Assembly (NCBI GenBank): GCA_943735955.1
Contig: OX030956.1
Span: 9,632,445 to 9,696,444, forward strand
Source: Piscicola geometra
Taxonomy: Eukaryota > Annelida > Clitellata > Hirudinida > Piscicolidae
Direction: 5' to 3'
DNA length: 64,000 nt
Below, piece after piece: positions 1-12,255 of the stretch. The translations under genes were made by a program, and so were the position numbers. The first letter of the stretch is position 1; each line of letters starts with the position of its first letter. The notes beneath the pieces are model-generated. The model did no database searches and was not told the origin of the DNA. It was given only the letters and a program-made list of their open reading frames with translations.

Positions 1-825
1 GAGCACCTGTGACACGGTGACGTAGTACTTTGTGTGCAGTGTGAACTTGCACCTGCTGTTCAACTCGACATTCAACCACACTGTCAGCTTGAACTTGAAG
101 TGGTCTGCAATGTCACAACTTTAGTTTATAACAAACGGTATTGTATAGGATAGTTAGATTAATTCAGCAATTATGAATACTGTGTAACCTTTTTTGAGGC
201 TTTCATAGATGTATTTAGGAATTTGTGAGCTGGGAAAGATTTCAGGGGGATAGTAGTAGAGAGCCAGCTCCTCCATGCCCTTCTTGTCCCTCTCCTCGAC
301 GATGGCCCTGCAGAAGGACGTGAGGTTGCGCTTGAAGACCGCCTCTTCCGAGTCCCTCTTCGCAGAGCTCAAGTCCCCCACTGACTGTCCAACCATCGAC
401 CCTGGAGTGGTGTAGTTGGAAAAAAAAGATGTATAATCTATAACATTAATTTTTGAATAATAATAATAATTGCAAATAGCCTTACTAATTTTAGAGTTGA
501 ATATTCTCTCCGTTCTGTCTCCAGTGTGCTCAATGGCCTTGAGAATGGGCTGAAAGAGTTTCAAATCAGAGAACCTCCTAAGCTCGTCATAGAACTTTTC
601 CCTTTCTCCGTTGAGGGTGACACCCGCGAAGATGTAGTTGTAGGCAGGACTGAGGTGCTGGTACTCGGGGTACGTCTGCGCCTCCTTCCAGCATGCCTCC
701 TTTATACTGGCGAGAGATGAATCTCGATCGACATTCAAAAGAATGAATACGCCATTTGGCATGAGAAATGACACCTCGACTTGGGAAGGTTGTGCATCGT
801 TCACTTCCAAAGACCACTGAAGCAT
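1..825 (-). CDS. PIK3CA: PI3-kinase class IA catalytic subunit (p110), 5' exons only
   Basis: Makes the p110 catalytic subunit that phosphorylates PIP2 at the membrane after binding p85. Three exons are visible: 486-825 (ATG at 823-825), 189-401 and <1-104, with GTAAGG/CAG and GTTACA/CAG junctions and matching phases. Exon 1 encodes the p85-binding domain: MPNGVFILLNV, then FYDELRRFSDLKLFQP, which closely tracks the FFDETRRLCDLRLFQP of vertebrate p110-alpha, then a GDRTERIFN segment. Exon 2 ends in YYPPEIFPSSQIPKYIYESL, and exon 3 opens the Ras-binding domain (HFKFKLTVWL). The C2, helical and kinase domains lie beyond the left edge. The open frame reads straight through the 84-bp first intron because that intron is a multiple of three without stops; the family alignment argues for splicing. 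Alpha versus beta or delta assignment is tentative because invertebrates usually have one class IA gene. Confidence 0.88.
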
Positions 826-1111
826 TTATACGTCTCAAATAAATACACTGATTAAAACTTTTTGATATCTAATCATATAAATATTTAAAGTAAGTAGTTA
901 ACAGTTTTCTTATTTTTAGATAAAAGTAATTTCTTTAAAATCCGCTAAACAAACAATATGTAGGAGTGTGCAAAGCTTAAAGGTGAACTTCATTAAATGA
1001 ACTCATTAATTAATTTTTCTACAAATATTTTTCAAGATTATATTCAAAAGATGAATTATTATTTTTAAGAAACATAATATAAACATATAAGAAGAAGAGA
1101 CATTAGAATGT

Positions 1112-1463
1112 TCAGGCATTGGATTCTTCAGCAAAGACGTTTCTCTTGCTGAGGTCTGCTGCGGTAGCGTACAGGGCAAGCACCTTCCGGACCACCTCAG
1201 CGTTGTAGTCCTCGTACTTGGTGTGTCGCAGCATCGACCTTTTGGGGATAACTTTGCTGAATAGTTGGTTGTCCGAATCAAACCACACCAAGTTTTTGAC
1301 AGGACTGCTGTAGTTGAGCGAGTTCAGTTGGAAGCAGACGAATGTGAAGGAGACTCCGTTCGTTGTGATGCACTGGTTGCACACTGGCGCTGGTAAGTCT
1401 GTCACGTCATTCTGGAAGAGTAAAAAAGTTTTACTACTACTAGTACTACTACTACTACTACTT

Positions 1464-1547
<84 letters not shown>

Positions 1548-3097
1548 TTACTACTACTAATACTAGATTTACTGGAGATTGAAGCCTTCACAAACCCCAT
1601 ATAAGTTCTTGGCGACTGCGACGGCGTTTCCAAAGCAGAACATGAGAGCTCTTGCATTTCGTTGGCTGGTCGACCAGGCGTCGTCGTGTGTGAGGAAGAG
1701 GGTGTGAGGGAAGGGAAAGGCGAAATGTCCTTTGTAGCCTGGAGCATGCAAGAGAAGGCGTTATTAGAAAAAGCCATGAATGCTTGAACTATTTTATTTC
1801 TTAAAAAGTGAAACAAACTATGCACCTAGATCATTTTCCAATCTCCAGATGTGTTGGTGGGTGAGGTCAATTGTGGGAGAAAGAGGGTGAATTGAGGGAA
1901 TGGAGTGGGTGGTAGATTGGTCGATGACCTCATCAGAGGCGAAAGGGGGGAGTGCTTTGGAGGAGTAGAGCAGGTGGTCTAATGTGCCTTTGATGGAAAT
2001 TTCTGTGGAGTCTGTAAAATGGATTGAGAAATTTAGTGATGAGAGTTTGAAAAGGAAAATTGAACAAATTTTATAGAACACTCACTGTTGTAAGGGAAGT
2101 AGGAAGAGTGGTGTATGTTTGATGCGATAGTGCGAGAAGTGGCCAAGTCAGGATAGGAGCCCAGTGAAGAGTTGCAAACTCGCAACACCCCCTCCAACAG
2201 TAGCTTGCTGTTATGGTTAATTAAAGTAAGAAAATTTATTATATTTTTATTGCATAATACTTTTTATTAAAAATGAAAGTGAAATAGATGACGGACGCAA
2301 TTTTTTTGTCAGGAATGCCATATTCAGCCTTGAAGTTCCAGATAGGAAGGTCTGGGTTCTTTCGTTTGGGTAGCTTCACCTTCGTAGGCTCCAATTTGTG
2401 AGCATTCAATATCACCCTCTGCATCAGCAAATCCTTACAATTTTTTATAACATCTTATTAATCTCATAATATTTAATTCGAGTTATTTATTTCTTGAAAC
2501 ATATATTGATTTGAAGCTTAGTTTTGATCCTCCAAGGAACCTGGTCTTCCACACTGAGAGCTCCAATTAGATTGCTGACAGAGGTTGGCAGTTTGTAGAA
2601 AGCCTGAGACTTGGTCAGTATGCAAGCTTGGGTGTCTCCTACAAAATAAAATTTGTATAAACTATTTCTTGGCTTTCCAATGATTCAAAATACCTTCTTG
2701 AAGCTGATTATTTGGGGTGAACTGGTAAATAGCTTGTTCGTGGTAGTCAGGGTGGTCTTGTGGTTTCCAGGCCGGCTTGACACGAGGGTCATCCTTCACT
2801 GGAGGTTCCCACTTCGGGAAGACTGGCTTATCCATATCCAAGATTCCTGAAGCAGTTACTATACGGGTTCCTGCAACAGTGTGTGACGATAACACTTAAA
2901 ATAAAAACTTCAAAAGTTTTTGATAGATGAAATCATTAAATTTTATTTTAATAACAAAATACAGAATTCTGACCTTGTTTCTTAAGAAAGAGAGGCATGT
3001 TGAGATGAGTGGGTTTAATTCGACTCTTTCCATATTTCCACATTTGCTGGAACAACCAATTGTAATTGTTTCTTCGCAAGCATAATGTCAGTTTCAT
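1112..3097 (-). CDS. MRPL37: Mitochondrial large-subunit ribosomal protein mL37
   Basis: Structural protein of the mitochondrial ribosome large subunit. Eight exons with consistent phases: 2974-3097 (ATG at 3095-3097), 2694-2870, 2541-2638, 2297-2418, 2086-2207, 1826-2011, 1596-1738 and 1112-1411 (TGA at 1112-1114). They total 1,272 nt, giving 423 residues, the length I recall for human mL37. Family signatures in order: DKPVFPKWEPP near residue 60, LQEG at the exon 2/3 junction, SPTIDLTHQHIW, FAFPFPHTLFL, ALMFCFGNAVAVAKNLYG, then VCFQLNSLNY and KNLVWFDSDNQLF. The donor of exon 4 (GTCCGT) is weak, and the exon 3 end is chosen on phase. The last intron holds a long (CTA)n tract. The stop lies only 286 bp upstream of the PI3K ATG on the same strand. 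Confidence 0.93.
1433..1560. repeat. (CTA)n trinucleotide microsatellite in MRPL37 intron 7
   Basis: About 40 units of CTA/TAC with a few substitutions, between the MRPL37 exons at 1596-1738 and 1112-1411. The poly-Leu and poly-Ser open frames here are artefacts of the repeat. The same trinucleotide recurs in the Mutator-like elements and the YME1L gene of this window. Confidence 0.97.
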
Positions 3098-3435
3098 AGC
3101 TTCGACTTAATATATCGGCGATAGTGATAGATAGGTGAAGCTAGCCATAAATCGGTGTGTAGTAGGATTGTTTATAAATATTTAATTCTGAAAAATAATA
3201 AAATACATGTTTTAAAAAATTTTTGAAATATTTCAATGTTAAAAATTTAATTATAATATTTTATCAAAACTAAATTATCAGGAGATTAAGAAGGCCAACT
3301 GTGCAGTCCTTCTCAATAGGCCGTTAGGAGAATTCTTTAACCAATTTTTAAAAAAATATTTATTTTTGAAATGTCCTATTCACAATAAAATTTATTGATA
3401 AAATAAGTGATATGATTAAAATGTTTTGTCTAGAA
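3098..3435. other. Intergenic region upstream of MRPL37
   Basis: AT-rich DNA between the MRPL37 start and a hAT fragment. The MRPL37 promoter presumably lies here, but I see no recognisable element or open frame. Confidence 0.4.
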
Positions 3436-4790
3436 TAGAGGTCGGACATGGACGATTTTCATTCCCGGTCCCGTCCCGTTCCCGAAATTTGTTTTCCCGT
3501 TTCGCCCCGTTCCCGATGGGACATCAGAATTTTAATTCCCGTCCCGTTCCCGAAATTATTTTTCCGTTCCGCCCTGTTCCCGATGGGACATCAGAATTTC
3601 TATTCGCGTCCCGTCCCGTTCCCGAAACTCGATTCTCGGTCCCGACACGTTCCCGAAACTTTTTTGTTTTTTTATTCATTTTCGCTGCCGTTTTCACTGG
3701 TCCCAAACTTGCTAGTTCTAACATTTCTTGAAATGTATTATTTGAAAGTCAGAGAATATTTATTTTAATAAAATAAAAAAAAACACTATTTAAATGTCAA
3801 ATGTTTATTGAAATGAAAGTATTGAAGTTAGTCATTGTTTTTGAGAAATTCAATCAAGTCTTTATTGCTTTTCACACGGGTTAAACCGTTAAGAGTTTCA
3901 GCTTTCAAATTAGATGATTTTGGGTCTGAAGTTAAACGACCACATATTGAAAAATTCCGTTCACAGGGAATATAACTTGCAGATATAATAAACAAAGTTT
4001 TGGCTACTTCTTGTAGTATTATAAAATGCTTATTTTACTCCAATAAAATAAAACATCTTTATAATCTTCGATTTTTTGGGACGTAACTGTGAATTTGTAC
4101 AATTCATCCTCTTCTGAATTTTTTTGGTTCATTATTATTAATTCTTCAATAATGTTAGAAATATGTTTTATGACAACGTTCTTATTCTCCACAACTGCAA
4201 ATATAAAATCATTCGTATAATTTGATAGTATAATAATAATTTTATTATAATTTTTACGTTATAAAAACAAACATAATAGGTGTAAATAACCATAATTTGT
4301 TTTTTTTCTCAACGGCACTGCAGCTTGGTCTGGCAGTACAAAATAGAATTAAATTTTCTTTAATGAAAGTCTTTGTATTTATTTCTTTTCTATCCCAAAC
4401 TTTTTTCCTATTATTCTTTCATACTGGGGATGCAACAGACATGCTGTCATATGAATAAGATCAATGGCATCTTTTCTTTTGTCGAAATAATCAACTGAGC
4501 AATCATTTGGAAATTAATCATTCAAACTCAAAGTATTAATTTATAAAATTAAAATAAAATAACTGACCATTTTGATTCCATCTGAAAAGTTTACATCATC
4601 ACCCATTTGTTCTAATCTCCCTAATCTTTGGACTCACCATAACAACTTCAAATGTAGTGTTGGAGATTTCGACATTGGCAATGGTGGCTTCGTTATACAT
4701 TTCTATTGCATTTAATACTTATTTTAAGTACGGTGTATCGATGAAATAAAGATTTCCATACTTAGGAGTTTGCTGAAAAATCAATATTTT
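3436..4790 (-). mobile_element. hAT-1 family fragment, 3' part of the element
   Basis: Starts with TAGAGGTCGGAC, the terminal repeat of the complete copy at 9907-12650, followed by GC-rich subterminal repeats (CCCGTCCCGTTCCCG) around 3460-3650. The body from about 3800 is the reverse complement of the hAT-1 transposase C-terminal region (residues like CERNFS...L near 3900-3950). The other end is lost near 4790. Many stops: a dead copy. Confidence 0.85.
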
Positions 4791-5516
4791 TAGTTTTTAC
4801 ATGTTTGACCCAATAGAAAATAATACGACGCAATAATTATGCTTTTAAAAAAAAAGTATTTACTTTTAACCGTAAACAACACGAATAGAGAAAGTTTCTT
4901 GCTCATAATTTACTCAGAATAACTACAAATTACATATAAAGTAGTATGTCCGATATCGGATCATTGGGCTCTTACCTAGTCAATTGGCTCTAGTTTCATA
5001 CAGAACTTTGGGTTACCACTGGGCTTAAATTTTGATTTCTAATTGCTCTCATTTTGGGAAGGCTTAGTTATAGTGATAGCTGCTTGAAGCTAAATTATTC
5101 TTTGCTTACTCGAATACTCTTCCACCTACTCTTCTTTTTATATTTATGGATTTAAATTAATGAATTATGTTTAAAAAAATTAAATTTCTTATTTTTCAAT
5201 TTTCGCAAGCAGACATTCATGATGCTTTTCAAATAATATCGGTTCACTTTTTGCAAGCAGACGGGTTTACATTTTTATATAAAAAAATTATTCATATTGT
5301 GTTACCTATTTTGCATGGGTGATGTTCATAGGGTGGTTCTGAGGTTCACCTTAATATCAACCCTTTCAATTTTTTAGATGAACCAAAGTTAATGAATTTC
5401 AAAAGGCTTCGAACATTAACTAAAGTTGTATTTAGTTCAAACTATGCCTAAATATGTTTAAAATTCATAACTGTAATGCTCAAATTTATCTTTAAAATCT
5501 AATTAAACAACCCCCT
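4791..5516. other. Unassigned AT-rich DNA
   Basis: No long open frame and no repeat family that I recognise. A short motif, GCAAGCAGAC, occurs twice, near 5204 and 5258. Confidence 0.4.
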
Positions 5517-5770
5517 AAATCTGGTCTAAGATCATCTACCTTTAAGCGTTCTTTTCGTTTTCCAGTTAAACACTCTTTTGCTAAACGTTCTTTTTCTTAC
5601 TGTGGTCCTCTTTTATGGAATTCTTTACCTTCTTCTTTAACTTCAACTAAGTCACTCATAACTTTCCGTCAAGGCCTGAAGACGTACTTGTTCAAGAAGT
5701 GATGGCTTAGCGCTTTTGTTCACTTAGTAAAGGGCGCTATAAAATCATTAGTGATTGATTAGTGATTGAT
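5517..5770 (+). pseudogene. CR1/L2-type LINE, ORF2 C-terminus and 3' tail
   Basis: Frame 5517-5702 ends with YCGPLLWNSLPSSL...TFRQGLKTYLFKK and a stop, the typical C-terminus of CR1/L2-group LINE reverse transcriptases. It is followed by the tail motif GGGCGCTATAAAAT and GATTGATT repeats at about 5730-5770. 5'-truncated, as usual for dead LINE copies. The same tail occurs at about 17528-17570 and 31944-31999. Confidence 0.8.
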
Positions 5771-6157
5771 ACTAGTTTCATATCACATGACTGCCAAAAT
5801 GAAATGCTGATGCCTTTAGCTCATTCTGTCGTTAGAAACATAGTGTGCACTGTTAATGCCGAATCAAGCCAGTTTGGTGTTGTGGTTGACGACACACAAG
5901 ACTGCAATGGGTTAGAGCAGGAATCGATATGCATTCGTTTTGTTGATGAAGCTATAAATATTAATGAACAGTTTATGCTTTTATTCAGCAGACATGACCG
6001 GAAAAATATTATCTGCTGTAGTAAAAGATGCTCTTTTAAATATTGTGGCAGATGCGCAACAGTAAAACAACAATGGAACAACGGAAGAAAAACAGTAGAA
6101 CACAATGAAATACACATGAATACAAAGAAATACAATTTACAAGAAAACAAAATTTAA
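5762..6157 (+). pseudogene. hAT transposase fragment (zinc-finger MYM type 1-like)
   Basis: The frame contains FISHDCQNEMLMPLA, then FGVVVDDTQDCNGLEQESIC and IRFVDEAI. This is the DDE-region N-terminal block of hAT transposases of the ZMYM1-like group (serine/histidine-rich entry, then D-D/E-T-x-D). The frame loses similarity after about 6010 and has no matching C-terminal part downstream. Confidence 0.75.
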
Positions 6158-6589
6158 AAAATAAATAATTCCTTACTCATTGGCTTCGCCATCTGCGAGG
6201 GGACTATTGTAGTGGCCTACATTATAGCGGTCGACATTGAGCACGCACATGCGCACGCGTTCATGCACTGGCACTTCTAGGACTAACGTACTTGATAACC
6301 TTTGTCCCTCGTACCATATACAAGGAAGCTTCTCGTTTCAATTATACAGTTTTAAATATATTTTTTTATAAATATTTTAAAATAAAACATCTGAATTTTA
6401 AAAGAAAGCTGGATTTGCTGTTATAAATGGCGGAGCTTTCACTGATACTGCAGCGCTTGCCATGTTGTTCTCTTTATGCGGTTGAACTGCTGCAGTCTCT
6501 GTATCTTCTCCAAGAATGAGATGTTGTTGTTGGAAATGTTGTTGTTCTGTCGGAGTCACCAATTGAAGCGAATACGAGAAGAGTATAAT
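6158..6589. other. Unassigned intergenic DNA
   Basis: Moderately GC-rich at 6180-6320, but no frame or repeat that I can assign. Confidence 0.4.
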
Positions 6590-7306
6590 ACAATTTTATA
6601 CTATCAAATTATACGAATGATTTTATTTGTGCAGTTGTGGAGAATAAAAATGTTGTCAAAATACATATTTCTAACATGATCGAAGAATTAATGATAATGA
6701 ACGATTATAAAAATTCAGAAAAGGATGAATTGTACAAATATTCACAATTACGTCCCACCAAAATGAAAGATTATAAAGATGTTTAATTTATTGGAGTGAA
6801 ATGAAAATTTTTCCAATAATACAAAAAGTAGCCAACATTTTGTTTAGTATACCTGTTCTATTCCCTGTGAACAGAATTTTTCAACATGTGGTTGTTTAAC
6901 TTCAGACCCAAGATCAGCTAATTTGAAAGTTTAAACTCTTGACGGCTTAACCCGTGTGAAAAGCAAAAAAGACTTGATTGAATAATGACTAACTTCAATA
7001 CTTTCATTTCAAGATATATTTGAAATTTAAATCGTGTTTTATACTTTTTTTTAAGAAATATTTTTTGACTTTCAAGTAATAAATTTAAAGAAATGTTAGG
7101 ACTAGCAAGTTTGGGACCGTTGAACACTGCAGAAAAAAAAAGTAAAATTTTTTTTTGGGAATGGGTCGGGATCGAGAATTGACTTGCGGGAACGGGACGG
7201 GACGTGAATCAAAATTCTGATGGCCCATCGAGAACGGGACGGAACGCGAAAGAAATTCGAGAACGGGATGGGACCGGGAATGAAAAATCGTCAATGTCCA
7301 ACCTCT
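6590..7306 (+). mobile_element. hAT-1 family fragment, 3' end
   Basis: Matches the 3' part of the complete copy: start of the CAATTTTATACTATCAAATT block, transposase C-terminal remnant around 6720-6960, and GGGAACGGGACGG subterminal repeats at 7150-7280. It ends in GTCCAACCTCTA, a decayed terminal repeat. The 5' part is missing. Confidence 0.82.
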
Positions 7307-7966
7307 AATTTATAGCATGCAAAAAAGCATAAAAATTCAACACGTGATTAGAAAAAGTTATCTAAAAGATGGAACTTAAATATTCAAATCTAATCTTCGT
7401 TTCTATTCTTAGAACTTTAAATTTAAGATGTATGAGAGACCAGGGAAAAAGGACAAATGTCTTATATTTTCAGTTTTTCACTAGTTAAGAGCATGAAACA
7501 AACACTACTGGCTCTCCTACATCTATTTCGTTAAATAATAGTATGCAAACGCTGAAATCACTATTTTTTTAAAGTTGTGAAGCTTTGATTTTTTTCTGCG
7601 GTCACGTTATAACTTTTATTAATGTTTTAAATAAGCTCTGCTGTAAAACTATGTAACATATTTCGTTTGAAAACAATATTTATTAGTATTTTATTTATAA
7701 TACTACCTACTAACATAAATAGTTGTCAATTAGTTGACATCATACATGGCAACAAAAACGAAAACTTGAAACTAAGCAGTTCGGGGCATGATGGTCGGCA
7801 TGATGGCCGGAGCAAGACGATATGCTTGTCATTTTGACTCGTTTTTCATAATTTTCCAAAATAACAATGATTATGATATTGGAGCTTTTGTGCTACTTTA
7901 TTATTAGTTAATTATTATAAATAAAAAACTTACCGCAAAGAATTAATGCTGAAAGTTATAGATAAT
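7307..7966. other. Unassigned AT-rich DNA
   Basis: No supported gene. A short duplication (GGCATGATGGTC, GGCATGATGGCC) lies near 7795. Confidence 0.4.
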
Positions 7967-8389
7967 TAGGGGGAGGTTGCTCAAGATGAACCAGTTCTTA
8001 AGATGGAACGATCTTATTTACAGTTATGCGATGTATAAATTTATTTTCTTTTAATTTTCTTGTATCCGTTTTTAAAGCACATTTGTGTATTAGTTTCGTT
8101 TCTGAAAGTTGCCTCGTTCAATTAGAATAATTGAAAAACTTATTTCTAGAAGAATAGTTACCAAGTTGGAAGATAACGTTTTGCTGTTTTCTCCTCACAT
8201 CCGAAGAAGTATAATTTTATTATTATTTTTATTAATTAGTTGATGTACTACAGTTTCATTATGTGCAAGTAGTAAAATTACTAATTTAGTTATTAGTCTG
8301 TTGTAACCATGAATTTTTAGAATGGTCATAGTTGCCTAAGATGAAGCATGAATAGTTGCATAGAATGAAAAGTAGGAAGAGATTGTAGC
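7967..8389 (+). mobile_element. E1 element, 5' end fragment
   Basis: Begins with TAGGGGGAGGTTGCTCAAGA, the left end of the E1 family. It continues collinearly with the E1 at 8574 for about 400 bp and is then replaced by another repeat at 8390. No coding capacity. Confidence 0.75.
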
Positions 8390-8573
8390 AGGGGCGGCGA
8401 TCTGCTGCAAATCCTACCCAACATGAACAATCTAGGGGGGGTCCTGGGGTCCGGACCCTTTCTCCTCCACTTAACTTTTTTTAAAACTTCTGTTTTGATA
8501 CAAATATTTGAGTAAGCAATAAATAGTGTTTTTTAGACAGCTATGACTATAACTACAATTACTGACAATTCAT
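8390..8573. repeat. Interspersed repeat R (GGGCGGCGATCT...)
   Basis: Starts with GGGGCGGCGATCTGCTG and contains GGGTCCGGACCC and TTGATACAAATATT. A related copy lies at 61643-61770. Both sit directly upstream of an E1 left end. Class unknown. Confidence 0.5.
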
Positions 8574-9836
8574 TAGGGGAAGGTTGCTCATGATGAACCG
8601 GTTTCTAAGATGGAAAGAGCTTACAGCTATGCGATGTATAAAATAATTTTTTTACAATTATCTTTTCAGCATCCGTCTTCTAAGTAAATTTGTATGTTGG
8701 TTTTGTTTCTGAAAGTTGCCTCATTCAATTGAAATAATTGAGAAACTGATCTTTAAAAGAATAGTTAAAAAGTTGGGAGATAACGTTTCTTAGTTTTTTC
8801 CTAACATTCGAAGGAGCATAATTTATTATTATTCTTATTAATTAGATGATGGACTACAGTTTCATTATGTGCAAGTAGTATAATTAATAATTTAGTGATT
8901 AGCCTGTTGTAACCATGGATGTGTAGCATGGTCATAGTTGCTTAAGAATCTTAAGTTAAAAGGAAAAATGAATAGTTGCCCAAGAATAAATATAGGAAGA
9001 GATTATAGACATTGATTAATCTGTCTCTGGCATTTGTCCTTCTCGGGAGATTATGAATCTATATAGACCATATACAATATAATCGACTATATTGAGTTTA
9101 TATTCTAAATAGTCTATTGAAAATTAATACAAACCAATAATTTACTTTTTTATTTTTTACAATCTGTTAGTATTCATTAACTTTGACACAAGTATGTTCC
9201 ATTTAGAGCTAAATATCACAGTTGAATAGATGTAAACTTTTGTTTCATTAGTCTTAATTAAAGATAAACTAGAGGGTTGCACGGGAAATGGTTGAAGCTA
9301 AAAGTGAAGTGCGAAAAAAAAATTCTCTGGGTAAAGCAAGTTTAACTCATGTTATTACAAAGACTTTACTTCAAAAATTGAATTTTAAAAATTATATTAA
9401 AAAATTTAGAGCGTTTTTAAAAGACATTTGATGTCGCTTTTGAGAAGGAACTGAAAGACTACATGTTCCAGAATACAAAATTTTTTTTTGAATGATCAGT
9501 ACTGAAAAAGCGGAAAAAGGTATTTCTTTAGATAAATAAGGTAGTCGAATAATGAGAAAAATGTTTAAATTACAATTTTTATTACATACAATATGATTCG
9601 ATCTTAGGCAACTAAGCATTCCATCTTGGGAACCCAGTTTCTCAGAAATTTTTGAGTGTTCATGTTTGACGTTAATAAACTCATATTTCTTATTTCTTTA
9701 ATTCTTATGTTTAACTTGATATAGTTAGACAAAGAGTCAATATAATGGCTGGATACATTTTAATTTATGTTTTTGGTATGCAATTGAGCTATGAGAATAC
9801 GTATAAAAATATTTCCACCTTGTGCAACCTCCCCCT
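8574..9836 (+). mobile_element. E1 non-autonomous DNA transposon, full length
   Basis: About 1.26 kb bounded by inverted ends: TAGGGGAAGGTTGCTCA on the left and TTGTGCAACCTCCCCCTA on the right. The interior has no open frame and holds TATAGACTATAT-type palindromes near 9055-9120. Related copies: 19509-20636, 23200-24292, 28362-32876 (interrupted) and 61771-62972 (interrupted). A clear target duplication was not seen, so the superfamily is uncertain. Confidence 0.72.
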
Positions 9837-10762
9837 ACTACGAGGGAGAGGTTGTTATTAGCTAGCTAGCCAAGGGGTACTAATGAGTGCCTGTGTGTGT
9901 GTGCGTTAGAGGTCGGACCGGGTACCAGCGGGTACCCACGGGAATGAATATTAATATCGGGACGGGAAAAGTCGGAAACCGGGAATAGGTTTTCGGGACG
10001 GGAGCGCGAATCAACATTCAAATCAAGAACGAGAATCAACTTTTAAATCGGGAACGGGAAAAACGGGAATAAAAGTTATTGGGCTTGGATTCTTTAACAA
10101 TGATTTTTCAGCAAACTTTTAAGTATGGAAATCTCTATTTCATAGATACTCCGTACTTATAATAAGTATTAAATGCAATAGAAATGTCTAACGAAGCACA
10201 ATTGCCAATGTCAAAATCTCCAACACTACATTTGAAGTTGTTATGGTGAGTCCAAATATTTGGGAGATTAGAACAAATGGTGATGAGGAAAACTTGACAG
10301 ATGAAATCAAAATGGTCAGTAATATTATATTTATTTTATAATAGAATACTTTGAATTTGAATGATTAATCTCCAAGTGATTGCTCAGTTGATCATTTCGA
10401 CAAAAGAAAAGAGGGCCATTGATCTTATTCATATGGCAGCATGTCTGTTGCATCCCCAGTATAAAAGAATAATGAGAAAAAAGTTTAGGATAGAAAATGA
10501 ATAAATACCAAGACTTTCATTAGAGAAAATTCAAATATATTTTATACAGCCAGACCAAGCTGCAGTGCCGTTGAGAAAAAAACAAATGATGGTTATTTAA
10601 ACCTATTATGTTTGTTTTTATAACGTAAAAATTATAATAAAATTATTATACTATCAAATTATACGAAAGATTTTATTGTTGCAATTGTGGAAAATAAAAA
10701 TGTTGTTAAAAAACATATTTCTAACATTATTGAAGAATTAATAATAATGAACGAGGATAAAA

Positions 10763-11984
10763 CAGTGATTTTCCAGTTCGGATTTTTCAGTTCAAGTTCA
10801 AGTTACAGTTATGAAAAATTTAATTTTTCAGTTACTATTCAAGTTACAGTTCTGCTAATTTTAATTTTTCAGTTACTCTTTCAGTTTCAGTTATTTTTGT
10901 TAGTTACAGTTACAGTTAATCAAGATGGAGAAAAAATGAATTTTTATTTATAATACAGCCTGAATTAATGTTTAAAAGTCAAATGATTTAAAAGATATAT
11001 AAATATATTATTCATAATATACGCTGTTTATTTTTATAAATGTTTTCAATTCCAGATTTTTGCTGAGGCGATTTTTTCTCCTGCAGTTAGGTCTCTGCAC
11101 ACTTAAAACACCCTTTCCACATACGCTTGTGAAGCGGGAGCTGAAACAATGTTTTGCGCAAAAGAAGCTAATAATCTAGGGTACTCAATAATTTAAGTGC
11201 TAAAATTTCTCTTGTATGTGGGTGAGACACAGAATGAACATTTAGCAGGGCCTGAATTGCACGACGCATTGATGGATTATAAAAGGATGCTGAGATCCCG
11301 AGACATGAAAGTGTAAGACCCTTCTTAGTCCAGCAATCCATGCTAATGACAACGCGATGTCCAGTTTGAAGATCTTTACGAATTCGATCTTCTACATTGT
11401 TCTTATATTCTTTTTATCAAAGAAATCATTCTTTCTGAACCTAAATGATAGAAATTGCATATATTTAGGACTGTTTAATTGAAATTATTTAAATAGATTA
11501 TAAATTATGCTCATAACTTGGTAAATAATATTAAAAAATGTAAATACTTAAGTAATTATCAACTACAGTGTGTTGCCTAGTAACTTTCTCTTTATCATTA
11601 TCATCCTCTTCTGAAACCTGACATTCTCTTGTGTCGCATGAAGGTTCGTAAATAAAATACGCCCAAACGCATTTTCTTGTTTTCTGCCGCTATAAACCTT
11701 AAACATTTCATACAAATTTGTATAATCGGACTCGAAGAATAAAAAAATTAATCATATTATTGTTCAAAAACGTGCATCCGCCAATGTTTGATCTTGTAGC
11801 GCTTCCCATTTTTTAAGTAGATATTTTTAGTTACTATTCAGTTAGTATTCTTGTTTTTCAGTTTCTATTTCAGTTACAGTTATGCATTGAATTTCAGTTA
11901 CAGTTAAAGTTAAAGTTAACTGAATCATATTTTTCAGTTAATTTACCATTTCAGTTACAGTTACAGTTAACTGGAACAACACTG
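10763..11984 (-). mobile_element. hAT-2 element nested in hAT-1
   Basis: Ends CAGTGATTTTCCAGTT and AACTGGAACAACACTG (inverted CAGTG-type hAT termini), flanked by perfect 8-bp GGATAAAA at 10755-10762 and 11985-11992. Both ends carry runs of CAGTTACAGTTA. The minus strand at about 11190-11420 encodes a transposase remnant with GHRVVISMDCWTKKGLTLSC, the central hAT D-x-W-T motif, followed by a stop. Confidence 0.92.
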
Positions 11985-12003
11985 GGATAAAAATTCAGGA
12001 GAG

Positions 12004-12255
12004 GATGAATTGTACAAATATTCACAATTACGTCCCAACAAAATGGAATATTGTAAAGATGTTTTATTTTATTGGTGTAAAATGAGCAAGTTTCCAATAC
12101 TACAAGAAGTAGCCAAAATTTTGTTTAGTATATCTTTAAGTTATATTCCCTGTGAACGAAATTTTTCAATATGTGGTCGTTTAACTTTAGACGCAAAATC
12201 ATCTAATTTGAACGCTGAAACTTTTAATGGTTTAACCCGTGTGAAAAGCAATTAA
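12004..12255 (+). pseudogene. hAT-1 transposase C-terminal dimerisation region
   Basis: Frame includes FYWCKMSKFPILQEVAKILF, then YIPCERNFSICGRLTLDAK and LTRVKSN-stop. This is the hAT C-terminal dimerisation pattern (P-x-L, S-x-x-x-x-x-E-R-x-F-S, and a terminal R-x-K-x-N). It directly follows the right target duplication of the nested hAT-2, so the open frame was split by that insertion. Confidence 0.85.

Noticed and set aside
154..825. A single uninterrupted PI3K exon with a Tyr-rich insert
   Set aside because: The insert (CNYYYYSK...) lies between good GTAAGG and CAG sites; removing 84 bp restores the family alignment.
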